In this document: piece by piece, positions 1 to 9,915 of the stretch | Layout of the letters: the number at the start of each line of letters is the position of its first letter | Numbering within the stretch: the first letter of the stretch is position 1 | Origin: Anaeromyces robustus | Lineage: Eukaryota > Neocallimastigomycota > Neocallimastigomycetes > Neocallimastigales > Neocallimastigaceae | Reading direction: 5' to 3' | Length of the DNA: 35,631 nt | Assembly (NCBI GenBank): GCA_002104895.1 | Contig: MCFG01000534.1 | Location: 1 to 35,631 of the forward strand | Position numbers and translations under genes: made by a program | Notes under the pieces: model-generated | Seen by the model: the letters and a program-made list of their open reading frames with translations, nothing else | The model's database searches: none | What the model was told of the DNA's origin: nothing

Positions 1-237
1 GAATCTATGTTAGACTGTGGTTCATTATGTAATTTTATTAACAAATAAGCTTATCAAAAAATTAAATTTAACTCCAAAACCTTTATCAAATAAAATTATA
101 ATTAAAGGTATTTCTGGAGCTACAACAACAGTAAATCAATATATAAATTTAAAATTTCAATTAAAATTAAAATTAAATAATAATTTTCATTTTGTTTATT
201 TTAAAGAAAAGTTTTTAATAACTGATAATATTCCTAT

Positions 238-809
238 TGTAACGGTATCAACAACGACATTAAGGAACTTCGTGGCTCAACGGTAACTACTTCTACCTTT
301 ATCATAGATATCACTGGTTCGAATCCTACTTTTACCTTTTTGATTTGGAAAATTATTCATTTATTTAGTTATTAATACATTTGTTCATTTACTTATTTTA
401 TTAATAGAATTATTTAGTCTATAATTATTCATTCACTTAGTTAGATTTATTTAGATATTAGTTATTCGTTCACTTAGATATAAATACGATTTTATTTAGA
501 TACTAATTATGTATTCACTTAATTATAGTAATAGTTAAATAATTAAATATTTTGTTATTTAAATAAGTAAACCAATCACGTAATGATTTAGAATAAGTCT
601 TGAATATAAAAGAAATGTATTAATATTATTTTTACTCTTGGAGTCATTATTAATAAGAAAAATATTAAATATTTAAATATTAAATAAAATACAAAATAAA
701 TCCATAAACATTATGTTTTAATATTGTGTTATTTATTTTGTTTGTTTATTTTATTTTAATTATTGAAATACTACAACAACCTAGTGAATTTCTCACTAAG
801 TTCGTTACA
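238..809 (+). mobile_element. Solo LTR, family a (572 bp), carrying a tRNA-like module
   Basis: It begins TGTAACG and ends CGTTACA, with CCTAT directly before (233-237) and after (810-814). Removing the LTR and one CCTAT restores the protease codons I-P-I-E-L-L-I-G, which proves the boundaries. A TATAAAAG lies at 605-612 and fixes the sense orientation as +. A second copy of the same length lies at 32486-33057 on the other strand. No internal region remains, so it is a solo LTR left by LTR-LTR recombination. Confidence 0.95.
262..340 (+). promoter_or_regulatory. tRNA-like module with Pol III A and B boxes inside the LTR
   Basis: A box TGGCTCAACGGT (273-284) fits TRGCNNAGYNGG closely, and B box GGTTCGAATCC (316-326) fits GGTTCGANTCC at all 11 positions. 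The starts are 43 bp apart, as in tRNA genes. The module lies 35 bp inside the LTR and reads in the LTR sense direction. I cannot fold a good cloverleaf: only a 4-bp D-arm-like stem (GTGG/CTAC with one G-U) is convincing. It is therefore a tRNA relic or internal promoter rather than a tRNA gene. The other family-a copy has it at the same offset. Confidence 0.75.
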
Positions 810-1119
810 CCTATTGAATTATTAATAGGAAATAAATTTATGCAAAAATACAAAATTCATTATAATTACAATAATAATTATTTATATTCTAACATAAATT
901 ATTCATATTTTTTAAATAAAAACAAAAGTTTTTCAAAAGGTATTTTAAATCAAAAAATTTCAAAAAATTATTTTTATAATAAAAAAGTGAAAAAAATTTA
1001 TTAATAAAAATTTAAAAAAAAATTTTACAAAAAAATTTTATAAAAATTCAACCAATAAGAATTCACCAAATTATAATAATAAAAATAATAATAAAAATTT
1101 TTATAATAAACATAATATA

Positions 1120-2709
1120 TTGCAATATAATAATTTATATAATAAATTTAATTCAAATAATAAAAATTTTAATAATTTTAATAATAATAAAAATTATTCA
1201 AATAATAAAAATAATTCAAATAATAAATTAATTGTTAAATATAATGTTCTTTCATTAAAAGATCATTTAAAAAATAATAAAAAGAAAAAGAAAAATAATA
1301 ATTTATTAGTACTTTCATTCTTTTCAGAAAATCTTGAAGAAGATGAAGAAGAGGAAGATTTCGATATTAAAAAAGTTCCTATTCAATATCGAGATATAGC
1401 TACAGTTTTCAGCAAGAAAGAAGCTGATAAACTACCACCACACCGCTTGACTGACTGCAAAATAGTGCTGGAGAAGGACGCTTCTCTACACTATGGTCCA
1501 ATTTATAAATTAACTGAAGAAGAAAATGAAGCTTTGAAGAAATATATAGAAGAAAATTTGAAGAAAGGATTCATTTGCCCTTCAGAATCTCCAGCTGGGT
1601 ACCCTGTGCTTTTCCAAAGAAAGAAAGATGGTTCTCTTCGGTTATGTGTTGACTATAAAAAATTAAATGCGGTGACAATTAGAAATTCCTACCCTCTTCC
1701 ACTAATTACTGATATAATTGATAAAGTTAAAGGAGCCAAATATTTTACAAATTATGGGCATTATGAATATTTAGTAATGCCTTTTGGATTAAAAAATGCT
1801 CCTGCAACTTTTCAATCATTTATTAATTTTATTAATTCTATTAAGACCATTCTTAGAGAAATCAGTAATTCTTTATTTAGATGATATTTTAATATATTCT
1901 AATAACTTAGAAGAACATCACAAACAAGTTCACACTATTTTAGAAACATTATTAAAAAATAATTTATATGCTAAATTAGAAAAGTGTGAATTTGATCTTC
2001 CTAAAGTTGAATTTTTAGGACATATCTTATCTGGTGATGGTGTGGCTACCGATCCAAAGAAAATAAAATCTGTTCAAGATTGGCCACAACCAAAATGTAT
2101 AAAAGATGTACAAAAATTCCTTGGTCTTTGTAACTATTATAGAAGATTTGTTAAAAGTTTTGCAAATATTGCAAAACCTTTACATAACTTAACGAAAAAG
2201 AATGTTAAATTTAAATGGAATGATAAATGTGAAAAATCATTCCAAGAATTAAAAAAGAAGTTAACTTCTGCGCCATTACTCATACATCCATATACTAGCA
2301 AACAATTTATTGTTGAATGTGATTATAGTAATTTTGCAATTGGAGCTATCTTGTCACAGAAAGATAGTGAAGGAGTTTTACATCCAGTTGCATACTACTC
2401 AAGAAGTTTACATGATGCTGAGTTAATTATACAATTACAGATTAAGAACTCCTCTCTATTAGAGATGCTTTTGCCACATGGAGACACCTATTATTAGGTG
2501 CAAAACATAAAGTTGTTTATACCGACCACCGTAATTTAATTTATACTTTAGGTGGAAAAATCGGTAATCAAAGGCAACATAGATGGCATCTCTTCTTCCA
2601 AGAATATGACTTTGAGTTAATCTACCGCCAAGGAAACAAGAATGGAAAGCCAGATAGTCTTTCTCGTAGACCTGATTACATGAAGGATAATAAAGAAGAG
2701 AAAGAATAA
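1120..2709 (+). pseudogene. Gypsy A reverse transcriptase and RNase H, broken
   Basis: After an Asn-rich linker and an acidic stretch ([10 protein letters not shown]) the gypsy RT begins: [43 protein letters not shown], then [14 protein letters not shown] and, after a frameshift near 1850, the catalytic YLDDILIYS. About 25 residues of the palm (the KLDL...AF segment) are missing between AKYFT and NYGHYEYL, so one catalytic Asp is deleted. RNase H follows (ECDYSNFAIGAILSQK, HPVAYYSRSL), with a further frameshift near 2460-2480, then VYTDHRNLIYTL and GNKNGKPDSLSRRPD, the RNase H C-terminus. A stop occurs at about 2707. The role would be reverse transcription of the element's RNA and removal of the RNA strand; this copy cannot do either. 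Confidence 0.9.
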
Positions 2710-4872
2710 TACATTTTAGATATAAAAAATGTTAAAGAAGTTCCAAGTTATATTGGTGTTGTAAGTGACCTTTTAGAAAGAATTAAAGAAGAAACCAAAA
2801 CAGATGCTACCGCCGATGATATTAGACTTTACTTTAGTCCTAATAATGCAAAAAACGATTATAATTATAGGTCTTTTAGAAAAATGAATAAATTCGTAAT
2901 GAAAGACGATTTAATTTTATATAATAATTTAATATATATTCCTGAAAAGATGCGTTTGGAAATTTTAACAAAATATCATGAGAAGCCTGCCGCTGGTCAT
3001 CTTGGAATCAGAAGAACACTTGAACTCATTCTACGCAACTTCTGGTGGCCTAAAATTAAAGAGGATGTTACTAAATTTGTAAACTCTTGTGAAAGTTGTG
3101 CAAGAAACAAGCACAATAGACATAGAAAATATGGCTTCTTACAACCTTTAGAAACTCCAGAGAAACCTTGGAAGTCTATAGAAATCGACTTTCTATGTGG
3201 CCTTCCTCCTTCTAAAGGATATACAGTGTTAATGGTGGTTGTTGATAGGTTTTCAAAAATGATCCACCTTATTCCATTTAAACAAATACCAGACGCAAAA
3301 CAAACTGCTAAAGCGTTCATAGAAAATATATTTAAACTACACGGCCTTCCAAGTGACATTTATATAGACCGTGGATCACAATTTACAAGTGCACTTTGGC
3401 AAGATATTATGGAATTCTTAAGTATAACTGTAAAGGATTGTTGAAAAATAGATTACAACAACAATTTGGAAACACTAACACGAAAATTAAAAAATACGCT
3501 AATAAAAAATTTGTTTTGTTAAAATATATGTTTTATTAATTTTTGAGAATTAAAAAAATATAAAATAATAACAATTACACCTTTCAAAATTTAAGAAATT
3601 TTGAAGTATTTTTATATTTTTTCATAATTATATTTATTATATATTATACTAATTTATTTATATTTAATTTCTATTTATTTACGGACTATCTAACTAACTA
3701 AACTTTATTTAATAAATTTATTTATTATTTCTAAAAATAGAAATTTTAAATTAACTATTAAAACTAAGACTAAATAATTTCAATTGAGTTCATTTATTAT
3801 TTATTTATTATTCTAATATTAATAATATATTTATTATATATTTTAAATTTAAAAACAATGAAAAATTTTATAAATTAAAAGTGAAAAAATTAATATTTCA
3901 CAAAATAAATTAATAATTTATTTTGTTTTGAACTTTATTTAATTGATTTAAATTATTGTTTCACAATAATTTTACAGAAATATTTTTTGTAATTCAGTTA
4001 CTTGAAAAGTGGCTGAATTTACAATTAAAGATATTATAATGTGGCGCATAATATCTTTACAATAACTACTAAAATAGCTACAACCGATCATCATGAGACA
4101 GTTGGACAAGTTGAAAGGTCTAATTCCTTTATTGAACAATATCTTGGAGCTTATTCTAGAACTTATTATCATGATGATTGGATTGATTGGATACACATTG
4201 CTGAGTTTGCATATAATAATTCTGTTAATGAATCAACAAAAGAAACACCTTTCTTTATAAATTATGGCTTCCACCCTTCTATGGATGAATATTATTTACT
4301 TCCAGATATAGATACAAATAGAAAAATTATTAAAGACTTAATTGTTAACTTTAATCACATTAAAGAAGTGTTATTAAGATCTAAAGAACTATATAAAAGA
4401 CACGCAGATAAGAAAAGAATGAAACCTCCTGTCTTTGAAGTTGGAAATAGAGTTTGGATTCAGACGCCACCTTCTCTGAATATAGAAGATAGTTCAAAAT
4501 TAGCTCCTTGTAAATATGGACCTTATAAAGTTACTGAAGTTTTAAAGAATAATAATTATAAAATAGATATTAGAAAGTCCCCTTTTCCAAAACATTATCC
4601 AATTTTCCATGTTTCTCAGAACCTTTTATTCCAACTCCACCTGAATTTATTAAAAGAAATTCTCATGAAGAATCAATTAAAGATATTATAGAAATATCTG
4701 ATTTTAGAACAAATTATAAGAAGAAATGTTATGAACATAGAGTAAGATATAAATATAGAACTCGTCTAATTGGGTTCCTTCTAGTGAAGTTGAAGATAAC
4801 CCAAGAAACCAAAGAATATATTTAGAATATTTAAAAAATGGAAGAACATATACTAGCATTAGTTACAATTAA
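2710..4872 (+). pseudogene. Gypsy A integrase with chromodomain-like C-terminus, split by an LTR
   Basis: The HHCC zinc-binding domain is visible (YHEKPAAGHLGIRRTLEL then CESCARNK). The DDE core has IEIDFLCGLPP and YIDRGSQFTS, then a solo LTR (3429-4061) inserted just after the codons for EFLSIT. The frame resumes at 4067 and reaches GQVERSN, whose Glu is the third catalytic residue. The GPY/F-type module (CKYGPYKVTEV) and an IFHVSQ motif follow. After frame changes near 4620 and 4770 the tail reads IIEISDFR, YEHRVRYKY and SNWVPSSEVEDNP, which fits a degenerate chromodomain. Such domains guide integration to particular chromatin in chromoviruses. The gene is inactive here because of the insertion and frameshifts. 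Confidence 0.9.
3429..4061 (-). mobile_element. Solo LTR, family c (633 bp), inside the gypsy A integrase
   Basis: Ends are TGTAAAG and CTTTACA with ATAAC duplicated on both sides (3424-3428, 4062-4066). Excision restores the integrase codons S-I-T-T-K. A second copy at 19466-20149 is in the opposite orientation. There a TATAAAAA upstream of a GTGTAATTGTTATT segment sets the sense direction, so this copy is on the minus strand. The sense-strand start forms an 11-bp hairpin (AAAGATATTAT / ATAATATCTTT) with a loop containing GCCACAT. Confidence 0.94.
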
Positions 4873-4878
4873 TAAATT

Positions 4879-4899
4879 AAAAAAAAAAAAAAAAAAAAA
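4879..4899 (+). repeat. Poly(A) tract (21 nt)
   Basis: An uninterrupted run of A follows the end of the gypsy A coding region. It could be a simple low-complexity run in the element's 3' untranslated region or an assembly-sensitive homopolymer. A similar run at 11169-11190 joins two elements. Confidence 0.8.
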
Positions 4900-5258
4900 T
4901 TTTTATTTTTATTAAATTTTTATTTTATTATATTTTTTACTTATAGTATATTTCAAAAAAATTTTTCAAAATTTCAATTGACCATTTTCCATCACAATTG
5001 AAATTTCAAAATTTAAAAAATTTTTAAATTCAATAATTTTAACTATTTTTAATTAAAAATTTATTTTTATACATTCTACAATAATTATTAAAAAATTTAT
5101 TTTTTGAAATTTTCGAAATGGCCACTCGAAAGTTTCTAAGATTGTTAAATTGACACATTAAAATTTTGAAATCTAAATTTCAAAAAATTTCAAAAAATTA
5201 TATATATTAATTTTATATATTTTTTATTATTAGACAATCGTCTGGAATCCGATTTTTT
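4900..5258 (+). other. Gypsy A 3' untranslated region, AT-rich, no gene seen
   Basis: The stretch between the poly(A) run and the purine tract contains many A/T runs and short AAATTTC-type inverted repeats. No frame of useful length is present. By position it is the 3' untranslated part of element A, just before its 3' LTR. Confidence 0.6.
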
Positions 5259-5267
5259 AGGAGAGGG
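5259..5267 (+). promoter_or_regulatory. Polypurine tract of gypsy A
   Basis: AGGAGAGGG stands out from the AT-rich background and ends 3 nt before the TGTCAAG that starts the 3' LTR. A purine tract here is the expected plus-strand primer of an LTR retrotransposon. Confidence 0.8.
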
Positions 5268-5270
5268 CGT

Positions 5271-5956
5271 TGTCAAGACATCAACTGAAATTGAAATTAG
5301 AATTTATAATTTCAATTACTTTGATATATAATATTATTATTTATTATAATAATTATTAATAATTTTTTATAATAATTATATATAATAATTATTATTATAA
5401 TATTTTATTTTAAATATTATAAGATTATTTAAATAATCTAATAATATATTTTAATATATATATTATTTATATATATTCAATTATATTGAATAATATATTA
5501 ATTTTATTACTATTTAATATCGATATTAATAACTTATTATATTACAAATTATTAATTATATTATACGTTAACGTATCACATTAAATTAATGTATTAAATT
5601 AATGTATTAATATTTTATATTATATTTTATATTATTATTATCAAACTTACAAAGTATAAAAGAACATAACATTAAGTTATATTTAATGTTCTTTGTAAGG
5701 TTATTAACACCTGAATTATATAGTTATATTAATATTATCAATATCATATTTTTAAATAAAATTTATTATTAAAAAGTTAATCTTAAAAGTGTTATTATTA
5801 TTATTAAATAAATATTGTGTTATTTGTATTGCAATTAATTTAGTTATTATTTAAATATTAATTAATTATAAAACAATTATTATAAAAACTATATAATTAG
5901 TCATTCGGCCTAGTAAAATTATTAAATTAGAAACTAATCCAGTTGGATACTTATCA
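5271..5956 (+). repeat. 3' LTR of gypsy A (family D, 686 bp)
   Basis: It starts TGTCAAGACATCAACTG next to the purine tract and ends CCAGTTGGATACTTATCA. The ends form an imperfect inverted repeat (CAACTG against CAGTTGG), with TG and CA termini. A second copy lies at 14106-15019. An 11-bp perfect hairpin (AATTGAAATTA at 5289-5299, TAATTTCAATT at 5307-5317) sits near the start. The copia-like and tRNA-like modules of other LTRs in the window are absent. Confidence 0.87.
5655..5706 (+). promoter_or_regulatory. LTR core promoter: TATA box and predicted RNA start
   Basis: TATAAAAG (5655-5662) lies 40 bp upstream of GTAAGGTTATT (5695-5705). The same pairing of TATA box and G-rich start of a TTATTAAC segment recurs at 38-40 bp in other LTR families here (33351/33389 and 6261/6222). 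In element E that segment is complementary to the primer site, so it is the predicted 5' end of the element RNA. Confidence 0.6.
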
Positions 5957-6210
5957 TATGTTAAATAAGGTAGGTTTTGGTTTAATAATGGTCAGGTCAA
6001 GATGTTTAATTAATAACAAAATAACTAATTAAACAAATATATAATTAATAGGCAAATTTTTATTAATACATAATAAATTAATTAATTAATTAATTAAGAG
6101 AACACTTTTTAAAATAATTAAGTTTTATAATAATATTTTTTATTAATAATTAATTAAGAAAAAATTTAAATAATAATTAGATTATTAAGTCATTGATTTA
6201 ATAGTTTAGT

Positions 6211-6261
6211 TAATAATCTTACAAAGATTAAAAGGAATTGTAATTTCAATCCTTATTTATA
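6211..6261 (-). promoter_or_regulatory. LTR core promoter in remnant Y
   Basis: Reading the minus strand, TATAAATA begins at 6261 and GTAAGATTATTA begins at 6222, a spacing of 39 bp. Both motif and spacing match those of element E and of gypsy A. Confidence 0.5.
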
Positions 6262-6469
6262 CTTTTTCTAAATCTAATAATTATTAATACATTTAATTAT
6301 TATAATCTATTGATAATATATTTATACATGTATAATTTTAAATAAAATATATGACTAAAATAATATTGATAAAAATCTAACTATATAAAACTAATATAAA
6401 ACTATATAAACTATTAATAAATTTAATGATAAGAATTTATAATCTAAGATTTAGATTTATAACTATTCT

Positions 6470-6517
6470 AATTATTTAACTAGTTAACTATTTAATTATT
6501 TAATTGTTTAGTATACT
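6470..6517 (+). repeat. 48-bp direct repeat, copy 1
   Basis: Forty-eight bases beginning AATTATTTAACTAGTTAAC and ending GTATACT recur at 7289-7336 in the same orientation, 819 bp apart. Confidence 0.85.
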
Positions 6518-6920
6518 ATTTAATTATTTATCTATATATTAATTATTTTTATCTTTGGATTTTTATAATCTTTCTGTATAATTAATTATAGATAAAATGG
6601 GATATTTTTAATTATTTAAGATCTTAAGTAAATTTTAAATCTTTTTGAGATTTTTTGAATTCTAAGAATTTCTGTAAATTAATATAATAATTCAACTATT
6701 CTAATTTTTATAAAAATAATTAACAATTATTATAATATATTATATAAATTATTATTATTATTATAATTAATATTTTATAAATTATTTGAAGGCGTTTTCT
6801 GTATATCTGAATAATTATTATTATTATAAATTATTGAAATAAAAAGATTTTATCTATATAAAATTTTATAATTATTTATTTATGGATCCTTGTAAATATT
6901 TAATTATATTTTTATATTGT

Positions 6921-7070
6921 GCAAACCTTTAAAGTCCAATATCTCGCCAACCAGTGGTCCAAATGGGCTGAAATTCAGATATGTTGTAGCTCTTGAGCAG
7001 AGCTTCCCAATGAGCATAAAATCAAAGCGAAGCGGAGGAAATCTTCAATATTTGCCAAGTTATCGTTATT
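6921..7070 (-). other. GC-richer block of unknown nature inside remnant Y
   Basis: About 150 bp stand out by base composition. The block has a perfect 6-bp hairpin (AGCTCT, loop TGAGC, AGAGCT) and no long frame on either strand, although a 30-codon minus-strand frame exists. It lies roughly 80-230 bp from the predicted LTR start, where other LTR families in this window carry tRNA-like or hairpin modules. I do not recognise it. Confidence 0.5.
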
Positions 7071-7288
7071 TTTCTTCTGATTATTTTTATTAATATCTTA
7101 AGGGTTAAATTAAGTTGATTAATATTTATTTAATTTGTCCAAACCCTTTACAATATCAATTTAAATACTTTTTAATACTTATTTATTTTATTGAAAATCA
7201 AATTTTAAGTGATTTAGTCAATAATGAAATTTAAATGTAATTGATCTATTAGTGAATTTAAATTTTAAATCCACTAATATTCGCGACA

Positions 7289-7336
7289 AATTATTTAACT
7301 AGTTAACTATTTAATTATTTAATTGTTTAGTATACT
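7289..7336 (+). repeat. 48-bp direct repeat, copy 2
   Basis: It is identical by eye to 6470-6517 and abuts the outer end of the gypsy B 3' LTR; its last base is the first base of TGTAACG there. Confidence 0.85.
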
Positions 7337-8327
7337 GTAACGATGTTACGGTCCATAAAAATTTATAATGAAGGAAATAATTCACACTATTAACACTTAA
7401 ATATTAGAAGTATAATAAAAAAAAATTATGGTTTTATTTATAAACTTTATTAATAATATTAATGATTCGTAAATTTTACTATACTAAGTGTTTTCTATTA
7501 CTAAGAAATTTATTTTATAAATAATTTATTTAATTATACTAATTATAAAAGTTATATTGATTATATTGATATCGTTTCAATTATTGATTATTCGTCCTCT
7601 ATTTATACTTTTTGGAAGAAGCATAAGTAAGATGGCGTAACAAAATAGTGGTTTATTGATTTAATATTTTAATTAGAAATTGAATTAATAATACATTTTA
7701 ATTATTATTTGTATAAATAATATTATTATATTATTAAATTTAATAAAGTATATTTTAATTATATGTAAATTTCTAATTTTTACATGGTTTAGTTTATAAT
7801 TAGAATCTTTTAGAAATAAATTTTAAATTTAATTGTGATTAAATCATATATTAATAGAAAAATTAATTTGCTGGCTTGAGTGGTTAATTCAGTATATAAA
7901 AATAAAATATAAGTTCAGTTATAAATTAATTTTTGTATTTGTAAATATACATTAATGTAATAAAAATATATAATAAAATATTAATAAAAATATAAGAATA
8001 AAAAAATATAGTGTATAAAATATTGATAATTATACAGAATAATAATATAAAATAACATATTTTAAGTTATAAAATAATAATATAAAATAATATATTTTAA
8101 TTATATAAAATAATAATATAAAATAATATTGATATTATAATAAGAATATATAAGTTTAATAAAAATATTTAAGTTTAATAAAAAAAATAAAATAAGAATA
8201 ATAACTGAACCATAAAAATAATATTTTAATAAAATATTGTAAAGACAATAATAATAAGAAATAATTATGTTATTAGTAAAATACTATGATTTTAACTAGA
8301 ATCACATTTTAAGTTCATTTCTTAACA
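7336..8327 (-). repeat. 3' LTR of gypsy B (about 0.99 kb)
   Basis: On the minus strand it starts TGTTAAGAAATG at 8327, one to three bases after the purine tract. It ends either CGTAACA (7344) or CATCGTTACA (7336); both give a CA end. A TATAAATAG near 7597-7606 on the minus strand is the likely core promoter. The outer boundary cannot be fixed because the 5' LTR and the target duplication are absent. Confidence 0.7.
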
Positions 8328-8330
8328 AGT

Positions 8331-8338
8331 GCCCCCAC
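8331..8338 (-). promoter_or_regulatory. Polypurine tract of gypsy B
   Basis: On the minus strand GTGGGGGC stands just before the TGTTAAG start of the 3' LTR and just after the integrase stop, as expected for the plus-strand primer. Confidence 0.8.
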
Positions 8339-8350
8339 GAAGACTACAGC

Positions 8351-9211
8351 TTAATTAAAAGCGGAGTTATACTTTACAATATTTTTGATATGAACATTTC
8401 TGTTCATTTGAATTCCTGTTTTAATATCAGCTAGAGTAACCGTATTAAATTGCCTTTTTATTACACGCAAAGGTCCAACAAAATAAGGTTCTAATTTAGT
8501 ACGACTAAAGTTTCTAACTAAGACTAAATCACCTGCTTGAATTTCTTTTCCTTGTTTAAAGCTTTGTTTTTCTTCTCTCCTAGCTGCCCAATACTTGTTT
8601 GCATTCTTGATATTATCACAAGCTTCCATTGTCCATTTATAATGATTAATAAATTTTTCCAATAATATTTCATCAGACGATTTATTAGTACCTTTAGTTG
8701 GTTTAGCAGCTATGTCAAAAGGTTGTTGATCTTCTCTTCCATAAACCGGTTCAAAGCTTGAATGATTAGTAACTGTATTTTTAGTGGTTCTAAGTGCCCA
8801 CAAGGCAGAAGGTAATACTTCATCCCAGTCTTTATCCTTCTGTCCTAATAAACGTAATAACTTACCAATTTCCTTATTCCTATTTTCAGTTAAACCATTA
8901 CTTTCAGGATGGTAAGTCGTAACGAATTTAACATAAACATCATATAAGTCTAAGAAAACTTTGGTCATATCTGAAGTAAATTGCACTCCATTATCGGTGG
9001 TAATGACTTGAGGTACACCATGTCGTGCAAATACGTTAATTAAAAATTTAATGACATCTTTAGATGTAATAGTTTTAGTGGGTACAGCTTCCACCCACTT
9101 AGTAAAATAATCAACAGCAACTATAATATATTCATTTCCAGCCCGGGTTTTTGCCAAAGGTCCAATAATATCTAATCCTAAATGAGTAAAAGGACCTTCC
9201 ACTTTGGTTGG
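8351..9211 (-). pseudogene. Gypsy B integrase core and C-terminus
   Basis: After the upstream solo LTR the frame begins KVEGPFTHLGLDIIGPL, whose Asp is the first catalytic residue. The second Asp is in ITTDNGVQFTS and the Glu in SNGLTENRNKEIG, so the DDE triad is intact. WALRTTKNT and a GPY/F-like YFVGPLRVIKR follow, and the protein ends NIVKYNSAFN at a stop 24 bp before the 3' LTR. There is no chromodomain. The frame itself is unbroken for about 285 codons, but the gene is separated from its zinc-binding domain by the LTR insertion. An intact protein would join the element's cDNA to chromosomal DNA. Confidence 0.92.
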
Positions 9212-9915
9212 TGTAACGAATCCCTCAATTAGTAAAATAGTAACCATGGTCTAGTGGTTAGTAACTATGACCATCTGGGCGAACACTCTGGGTTCGACTC
9301 ACACCCTGTTCCAAATTTTATAAAAATTTTATTTTAAATTTATTTATTATAAATTCTGTATTTTATTCTGTATTTGTTTCTGTATTTTATTTCTGTATTT
9401 CTTTATAGAATTACATGGAATAGAATTAGAAACTTTAAGAAAAAATTATATAATATTTCTTTATTTTTCTATGAGATTCATTTTATTTCAAAATATCTTA
9501 GTTTCTAGCAATTTTTATTATTTTTTATGAACTTTTATTTTTAAAACTATTTTTCCGCAAAAAGTATAAATAGGTGTAAAATCTTTAGTTAAAATATTTT
9601 TCTTTGTGCTTTTATTCTTTTAATAACTTTCATATATATTAGTAATAATTAATTCATAAGTAGTTCGAAATACTACAAAGATTAGTTATTATTAATTTTT
9701 AATAATTAATAAAACTATATTCTAATAAAACAAATTTTAAATAAAAAATAAATTAAAATTATACTAATATATATCGACGCCGACCTTCCGGGTTAACAAA
9801 GGAAAGGTGTTCCGATATTACAAAGTATAATTAACTTTCTTTTATTTTATTTTCTTTTCGTGTACGTTTTCAATATTGGTGTCAATTGTAATATTGGAAC
9901 TACCGTTCCGTTACA
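9212..9915 (+). mobile_element. Solo LTR, family b (704 bp), with tRNA-like module
   Basis: It runs from TGTAACGAATCC to CCGTTCCGTTACA, with GTTGG duplicated at 9207-9211 and 9916-9920. Excision rejoins the gypsy B integrase (NIPT to KVEG). TATAAATA at 9565-9572 gives the + sense. Other family-b copies are at 17292, 21207, 22055 and, as the gypsy G 3' LTR, at 18926-20186. That places family b with the chromodomain lineage of G. Confidence 0.95.
9241..9312 (+). promoter_or_regulatory. tRNA-like module with A and B boxes (family b)
   Basis: A box TGGTCTAGTGG (9247-9257) is the form found in tRNA-Asp/Glu-type genes, and B box GGTTCGACTCA (9291-9301) matches the consensus at 10 of 11 positions. 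The starts are 44 bp apart. The A-box side lies in an imperfect hairpin (ATGGTCTAGTG against AACTATGACCAT). The module is 35 bp from the LTR start and in the sense direction. Confidence 0.75.

Larger units (their letters stand above)
4..1004 (+). pseudogene. Gypsy A retropepsin-type protease fragment, interrupted
   Basis: The first codons read LDCGSLCNFINK and align with LDTGSLCNFISS of element E, so the catalytic Asp-Thr-Gly has become Asp-Cys-Gly here. A stop and frame change follow at about position 46; the next frame gives KKLNL and KIIIKGISG, as in E. A solo LTR splits the gene after the codons for DNIP. Beyond it, from 815, the frame resumes with ELLIGNKFMQKYKIHYNY, the protease C-terminal strand (LLLGNQFMEKYKIHYNY in E). 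The gene ends in an Asn/Lys-rich linker. A mutated active site, frameshifts and the insertion make it non-functional. In an active element the protease would mature the Gag-Pol polyprotein. Confidence 0.85.
1..5956 (+). mobile_element. Ty3/gypsy retrotransposon A, decayed, 5' end outside window
   Basis: Order along the strand is protease, RT, RNase H, integrase, chromodomain-like tail, purine tract, 3' LTR, which is the Ty3/gypsy (Metaviridae) order. The coding part is broken by stops, an RT deletion, several frameshifts and two solo LTRs (238-809 and 3429-4061), each with exact 5-bp target duplications that let the reading frame be followed across. It is related to element E at the right edge: the protease and pre-RT segments align, for example [11 protein letters not shown] in both. 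Its 3' LTR (5271-5956) is of a different LTR family from that of E. The gag gene and 5' LTR lie upstream of the window. Confidence 0.93.
5959..7152 (-). mobile_element. Probable LTR remnant (family Y), boundaries uncertain
   Basis: On the minus strand the segment starts TGTAAAGGGTTTGGAC and ends CCTTATTTAACA, so it has TG and CA ends with a short inverted repeat. It contains TATAAATA and, 39 bp downstream, GTAAGATTATTAAC, the core seen in the other LTRs. Flanking 5-mers do not match, so it may be truncated or rearranged. No protein-coding frame was seen in it. An unusual GC-richer block lies at 6921-7070. Confidence 0.5.

Noticed and set aside
726-1004. A stand-alone small membrane protein starting at 726
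   Set aside because: The first 28 codons are LTR sequence and the rest is the continuation of the gypsy A protease after the LTR.
2997-3359. A 120-codon open frame on the minus strand opposite the gypsy A integrase
   Set aside because: It is the antisense shadow of conserved integrase codons and has no motif of its own.
7866-7925. A box-like TGGCTTGAGTGG with a distant AGTTCAGTT as a further tRNA-like module in the gypsy B LTR
   Set aside because: The B box is too degenerate and the strand is opposite to the LTR sense; chance similarity is likely.
9241-9312. A free-standing tRNA gene (Asp/Glu type) on the plus strand
   Set aside because: The acceptor and T stems do not pair, and the sequence recurs at the same offset inside LTRs bounded by target duplications, so it is part of the LTR.
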